64,000 bases of DNA from Lactifluus volemus (taxonomy: Eukaryota; Basidiomycota; Agaricomycetes; Russulales; Russulaceae): contig WTXI01000079.1 of assembly GCA_022376515.1 (NCBI GenBank), positions 62,001 to 126,000 on the forward strand. The letters run 5' to 3'. Positions 58,821-64,000 of this stretch are shown here, piece after piece. The position numbers and the translations under genes were made by a program. The first letter of the stretch is position 1, and each line of letters starts with the position of its first letter. A model generated the notes under the pieces. The model was not told the origin of the DNA, made no database searches, and saw only the letters and a list, made by a program, of their open reading frames with translations.

Positions 58821-60877
58821 TCATCCAGAGTACCACCATATCAGTGCTACCCATGTGACCAACGCAGGCGCTGCTACCCTCCCCAAGTCCTTCCCAACTG
58901 CATTCCAGACTTCATTTTCTTTCCTGCGCCTCCTAGACCGCCGTGGCCACCACGCAGGAGCATGTATCGCGATATGCCGCCGCCGTCCTCGGAACGTGAA
59001 CGTGTAGGTGAAGGACCATGCCCGCGCGGGATGTCCGGTTGTCGCCTCCACCGGCGAACCCGTTCGCGCTGAATGGCGCCGTGCGAGGAGATCGCTAGCA
59101 AATGGCGATGCAGGTGGCATATAAAGGTAGTGAGCCTGTACCCCATCATGCTCTTCTTCCTCGAGAGCAGATGATAACGGTGGCAGTGGCGGTGGTGGCG
59201 ATACCGGCAATGGTGTTGAGAGAGGCGAGAGCGGCGCGGCTGTTCCGTGGAGCGCGTGTAGCGACTCAAGCCTTGGAGGGTGCTGGAAACGAGTACGATC
59301 TCCGAACCCTCGTTGAGAGTGGGGTGGGGTGTTTGTGTATGCGTATGAGTACGAATATGCAGATGATGCGGAATAAGGCGACGGCACTGGGCTCAGTTTG
59401 GTGAGTTCAGCATGAGACGGGAGAGGGGACGCCGTTGTCAGACGCAAGCGTGAGGCATTCTTTGCGCGTCGCACGTGTGCAAATATGAGAATGATTATGG
59501 TGAAGAAAGCAGCTGGGATGTACAGGTGAACGAACGTCCCGCTCGGGCGTGGGAGGAGACAGGGCACATGTGCATGCGATGTCAATTGACCTGGATACAA
59601 GGACAGGAGGTGGAAGCCTGGTTGCGTGATATGCCGAGCAGGCGAAAACGATTTCACTGTAATCTCGTGAATCTCCTCGCCCGAACTCGGCACTACGTGT
59701 GTTACGTCACAGTAATCACGATCATCGGCGCTGCGAATGTTTAGAAAGAGAGGGGGAGCAGTGAGGGGAGAGCGCATACCTGAAGATAACCGCAGGACGT
59801 AGACTCTCTAAAAGAAATGAGGAGGTATGTTTACCGAGTGTCTTCTGCCAACCGTGTCCGACGCCGCGGTGGATCGTCCCTCGTTCTCGTAGGGGACCGC
59901 ACTTTTTTGACTCTGCGCGGTGAAGCGGAATATGACTGAACAAGATAGCAGGTCTTACTTGTTCCTCTAAGTGACGAGACGTTTGATGTCCGCATTTATG
60001 CAGCAAGTGTGTAGACGTACCAACCGCCAACCCTTTGACAAACTCAATGGCACCATCGCGCAGAGGGACCCACTCCTCGAAAGATGTTCCATGCCCAGCT
60101 CGAATGTAGTCTTCGTCGACAATTCCGGGAGAGTCGAGCAAAATCAATGAATGGTTAGCCATCGTAAAGTGCTGATTCACGGGATCAAAATACTGTTCAT
60201 AGCGTTGTCGAACGTGCTTGGAGAAAGAATTCGACACGCCAAGGCTATTTCAGATCAGTTTAGTCGATGTAGACGTTGTAGAGACTTTTTACCCAACATC
60301 CGTGTTGCCCGGAATGTATCGAGCCTCCACTCCTGGTTTAAGTGGAAAGAACTGCTGAAATTGTTGAACATAGACCGCGAATCTGTATAATGAGGATACG
60401 CAGGTAGGGTTGGTCCAACGAAATGATCGGGTAGGTGGAGAAACGTACTCGTCATCAGACTCGATAGATCTCCCGTTCTTGAGCATATCCCCAAGGAAGA
60501 AAACCACGTGTGGACGGAGATAGTGTGTGATATGCCAAGCTCGACGCATATAAATGTCATGAAACAGTTCGGAAAGCGTCCGAGAGGATGCCTGTGGGCT
60601 GGGCATCTGGGCATCGGCAATCAAAAGAATGTGTGTTGGACCTGTTCCCAACACGTTGGGCTTCGTCGGATGAATAGCCTACAATCAATGGAGGGGAAAG
60701 TTGACGCACCCTGTTATACAACTTTGGCCACCTGCAGACCAATAGCGTGTAAAAAAATATACCCAGCTCGCCCCAGAGGATGAGCGCGATCCAACCGCAG
60801 CGAAGGGCGCCGAGCAGTGGATCGGATGCGAAAACGCGTAGTATGCGGCCACACCTCAACTTGTACTTGTCGAACAT
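58821..60877 (-). CDS. Cdc1/Ted1/PGAP5-like metallophosphoesterase
   Basis: ER or Golgi calcineurin-like phosphoesterase of the family that removes a mannose-linked ethanolamine phosphate from GPI anchors. Order: first TM near GWIALILWGELGIFFYTLLV; ILLIADAQMPSP; HVVFFLGDMLKNGR; RYIPGNTDVG; SLILLDSPGIVDEDY; ILFSHIPLHRAESKKCGPLRE; GHGWQKTLGKHTSSFLLE; SADDRDYCDVTH; then a C-terminal TM at FVHLYIPAAFFTIIILIFAH, a disordered Ser/Pro region and a final hydrophobic VTWVALIWWYSG. The order and spacing fit the family. The aspartate motif reads ADAQ and the GNHD motif reads GNTD. At least five exons with GT-AG introns. The junction between WPKLYN and GPTHILLIADAQ is not in phase, so one base may be missing. 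The start at 60877 opens MFDKYKLRCG. Confidence 0.75.
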
Positions 60878-61158
60878 CACTATAGTTGTACGGTCGCTGG
60901 CCGAGGAGTGAACAGCTGTCAGGCACTCTCTTGAGTGAGTTGTTGACCACTGGCAACGGAAACGTCGGAAAGCCTCCGCGCACGTGACGCACGTTGCTGC
61001 CAGATATTCAAATACTACTGTAGACTCGGAAAAGGTACTGTATTCTAAAACAAAATGTGTACTACAGCTATAGTACAGTACACAACGTACATCCACAGAC
61101 AGTTGATCACTCCCCTTGGTCTCTGCCATCGTACCTCACAGTAGCCTGGTCCCATACA

Positions 61159-62827
61159 TTAGAGGCAAGCCACAGCACGGACATTGAAAGACAGGCTTAC
61201 CGGCGTCTGTTCCAGCTCCACCTGTTCGTCCTCGTCGTCATCATCCTTCTCCCGCGCGCTAGCTCCCTCATCCCACGCACCGAGTCCCCACCCACCCACA
61301 CTCTGTCGCGTTTCTAGTGGATCCGGGCTCCGCAGCGACTCTAAAAGTTCGCGTTCGCGTTCTCGCGCACCAGCTCCCGCATTTGCACCGAGCAGGCGAG
61401 GTGTCACCACGTCGTCCTCAAGCTCAGAGCTCGTCTCATCGAGGCTCAGTGGACCAGGGCGATGCGCGATTCGTCCTCGGCGATCACGGGGGACGTTTCC
61501 TGAGAGGAAAGAAAGTGTTCGTGAAGCATACGCCCCGCGCTGTCCCGAGAGGCGCGCGCCAGTCACGCCGGAGCGGACAACCTTAAGCAGGTGCTGCACG
61601 GCAATTTCACCCTGCGATGGGGTTGGGGCAGAGGCGCATAGCGAGGAGGCGGTTGGTTGCCTGCCTTGAGAGACGAGGACAAGAAGCCTACACGAGTACA
61701 GAAGAATCAGACGGAGATGTTCTCATACCTCTCAAATTGTAGGGCCTCACATTTGTTGAAGGCGGGGATATGTATGGCTCTCGGATAAACCCTCTTGCTT
61801 AAGCATGCTGAGACGCGCATTCAAAGGTGTTGCAATTGGCAGTATAATTTTGTCACGGAAGGAGCGCAAAGCTAGCGTCCGGACATCGATGTGAGAAGAA
61901 GGTGAGAGTGGCAAAGACGTCGAGCCTTTCCCGTTTTGTCTTGTCGGTGAAGAATTTCGATGCGTCTTGGGCGTACGATACAACGAAGATAAAACGGGTT
62001 CCGTTTGGAGAGGAAGTAGCACCTACTATGTTTGTCAACGACTGGAGAACGGTGTGACGATGAGGGCACGCGCACCCCTTCGACATACGGAAGAACTTGG
62101 TCCCAAAAGAAGCCCCAAAGTTCAACTACCCGGCCTACCAACTTGTCTTCCTCTACCCCTGCGAGCTTTCCGTTTAGGGTCTCCATTCCTGAGGCGATAA
62201 GGTCTAAAGTCTCGCTCTCAAGAGTGGCGACAGCCCTGGCTGGAGAGTTAGACACGACGCTTTGTATGTGGCGCTTCACTAGCTGATTCAAGTCCTCTCT
62301 GCGTCGCCTCGTACGTCATTTACAGAATAAGCAAAATGAAGATACAACGCACATCGGTATTCGGAGATGCTCGCCGTTAAAGAGCGGAAGTACTAGGACG
62401 TGCAATGTACCCCATGGATTGTCACCTGAGGGGCCAGTGACGAGATTGGGTGGGGTGATTGAGCTCGTAGAGACGAGAGTGGTCGACGAGGCGGTAGAGT
62501 TGAGGGTTGGGACATAGTTGGGGAGATATGCAAGGCTACCGAGCCGATGCATTTCGCGCGAGACGAGCTTTGAGTCGTACGTGCGCACCTAAAAGGATGG
62601 GGCGGGCGGGTCAGAAGGGTGTTATCACCGTCGGTTGAACGTACCTTTGAAGGAGAGGTGTGAATCTTGGAAGACGACGGGCCGCCGCCGCTGTTACTTT
62701 GTGCGATCTGAGGCGCAGGTGAGCCTGCATTCTCGCGGAGCTGAGAATCACCTCCTCCGAGTCGGGGATGTTGGCCATGAGAACGGGTAGTGCCCCGCCC
62801 AGCGGAGGATAGCTTATCTGTGAACAT
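61159..62827 (-). CDS. HbrB-like TORC2 subunit (Bit61/PRR5 family)
   Basis: Conserved fungal TOR complex 2 subunit, about 470 residues in five or more exons. A disordered Ser/Gly N-terminus leads to KLVSREMHRLGSLAYLP, TLHVLVLPLFNGEHLRIPIED, LNQLVKRHIQSVVSNSPARA, LDLIASGMETLNGKLAGVEE, RVVELWGFFWDQVLPYVEG, LLPLQTEPVLSSLYRTPK, HIDVRTLALRSFRDKIILPI, PRLQQM and LLVLVSQ, the HbrB domain in order. The tail is Ser/Arg/Glu-rich with an acidic EEDDDDEDEQ-like run. All introns splice in phase; no frame break was needed. The ATG at 62827 (FTDKLSSAGR) is the first of this frame. It faces the QRI7 ATG with about 18 bp between. Known role of the family: organising TORC2 for cell growth and polarity. Confidence 0.85.
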
Positions 62828-62845
62828 CGTGGCCAGGGCCAGGTG

Positions 62846-64000
62846 ATGACCAGACTAGCCCATGGCCAGCGGCTAACTCTGATGTGGTGGCCACTAGTAC
62901 CTCGCGTGCCAGCCCTCATAAAAATCAGACGTTTTACTGTTCTCGCTATCGAATCCTCTGCCGATGATACTTGTGCTGCAGTCGTTGCCTCATCCGGTGA
63001 GATCCTTTCAAACGTGGTCGTGAAGCAAAACGACGTGTGAGTCCCCATCATAAACCGCCTACTCCTACTCTCACCCTTGCTCCTGGCTAGACATGAACCC
63101 TTTGGTGGCATTCACCCCTACTGGGCAGTCCAGGCTCATCAACAAAACTTGGTAGGTTGGTTTCCTTTCCCTCTGCCGTCCTCTGAAGCTCAAAGGATGT
63201 AGCCCAGTGCTGTCCAGAGAGCTCTCAAAGAGGCCCGTGTACCTGCAACGAATCTCGACGGGATTGCCTTCACTCGTGGACCAGGTGAGAATGATCGACC
63301 GTGACAAAATCCTACCTGACCACGTAGGACACAAGGTATGCCTGGTTGTCTCGGCGTTGGTTCTACCGCGGCCAAGACGCTTGCCGCTGCGCTGCAAAAG
63401 CCCCTCGTCGGCGTCCACCACATGGTACGCTCTTCCCCTTCTTTCCGTCTCTGCAAAACATTCACGTTCAATCCAAAGCAAGCACACGCCCTGACGCCAG
63501 TCTTTACTTCTACCCCCAACCCTCCAAGGTTTCCGTTTCTCACTCTACTTGTATCGGGTGGCCACACTCTCCTTCTTCTTGCAACTTCTATCACCCAGTT
63601 CCGCATCCTGGCAACGACGAGGGACGAGAGTATTGGGCGCGTGTTTGATAAAGTCGCTCGAATTCTCGCCATTCCCTGGTCCCCAAGGGTCCCGGAGCCT
63701 CTCTTGAGGAATTTGTTGCCGCTTCACCTATTCGAGATGACTTGGTCCCACCGATGCCCCAAACAATGCCTGGAATCCTTAGTTTTTCCTTCAGTGGACT
63801 GCATTCTGTAGTGGATCGCTTCGTAACTGCTCGAGGTGGCGCAGATGCCCTCGATCTTGCAACTAAATGTGCACTAGCGAGCGCTTTTCAGAGCGCCGCA
63901 GTGAAGCAGCTCGAGGACAAGGTGGCACTGGCATTGGGATGGTGCCGAAAGCGAGAGGTTGGTGTCCAGCATCTCGTGGTCAGTGGCGGCGTTGCGAGTA
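62846..64000 (+). CDS. QRI7: QRI7/OSGEPL1-type mitochondrial tRNA t6A synthase (partial, runs off the window)
   Basis: Enzyme that transfers the threonylcarbamoyl group to A37 of tRNAs in mitochondria. The N-terminus after 62846 is basic and without acids (TRLAHGQRLTLMWWPLVPRV), fit for import. Motifs: LAIESSADDTCAAVV (ATPase-fold start), the metal histidines in HEPFGGIHPYWAVQAHQQ, ATNLDGIAFTRGPG, MPGCLGVGSTAAKTLAAAL, FLTLLVSGGHTLLL, DESIGRVFDKVARIL, then PGASLEEFVAASPI, GILSFSFSGLHSVVDR and VQHLVVSGGVAS at the window end. Short introns separate the first motifs. One base is missing near 63688 between PWSPRG and PGASLEEF. The C-terminus with the last metal site lies beyond the window. Divergent from HbrB. 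Confidence 0.88.

Noticed and set aside
1..64000. tRNA, rRNA or CRISPR features
   Set aside because: No cloverleaf with a T-loop consensus and no spaced repeats were recognised; the only tRNA-like string is the Copia primer-binding site.

Overview
The window comes from a filamentous fungus, almost certainly a basidiomycete of the mushroom-forming class (Agaricomycetes). Most genes are cut by many short GT-AG introns of about 45-60 nt and are packed tightly on both strands. The gene content fits: AIM9-like, CPA1, WEE1, MCM2, MEI2, UPF2, HbrB, QRI7 and FIT-family proteins, a fungal homeobox factor and a Ty1/Copia element. Ceratobasidiaceae (Rhizoctonia-like) is a guess from general resemblance only.

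Layout. 0-7.8 kb: AIM9-like phosphotransferase (-), a MAK21/NOC1 fragment (+), CPA1 (arginine-specific carbamoyl phosphate synthase small subunit, -) with a spliced upstream ORF in its leader, cytochrome b561 (+) and a BSD-domain protein (+). 7.8-15 kb: a gene-poor stretch around a homeobox gene (-). 15-24.4 kb: WEE1 kinase (-) divergent from a GT49-like glycosyltransferase (+), then MCM2 (+). 24.5-39.3 kb: a tandem segmental duplication of a formate/nitrite transporter (FNT) plus MFS transporter module. Both FNT copies look usable, one MFS copy is a relic and the other complete. A very young, full-length Copia retrotransposon sits in the older junction. 39.8-42.5 kb: MEI2-like RNA-binding protein (-). 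42.5-45.7 kb: no recognisable gene. 45.7-55.5 kb: alpha/beta hydrolase, UPF2 and an ATRIP/Rad26-like checkpoint protein (all +). 56.2-64 kb: two divergent pairs with almost touching start codons (RING/TRAF zinc finger with FIT family; HbrB TORC2 subunit with QRI7), and a Cdc1/PGAP5-like metallophosphoesterase between them. QRI7 runs off the right edge.

How the genes relate. Several serve the cell cycle and genome upkeep (WEE1, MCM2, ATRIP-like, MEI2), RNA quality control and ribosome or tRNA biology (UPF2, MAK21 fragment, QRI7), or membranes and lipids (FIT, Cdc1/PGAP5, GT49). There is no sign of a dedicated metabolic gene cluster apart from the FNT-MFS transporter module.

Data quality. Conserved and often essential genes (CPA1, MCM2, UPF2, QRI7, the ATRIP-like gene and others) carry single-base frame breaks, nearly all one-base deletions and some in homopolymers. 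This looks like residual long-read assembly error rather than mass gene decay. Gene spans below therefore cover exons plus apparent frame breaks. The most interesting biological signals are the spliced arginine-attenuator-like uORF before CPA1, the FNT-MFS duplication with its young Copia insertion, the snap-back-like duplication in one LTR, and the MCM2 gene whose first coding exon is only the ATG.
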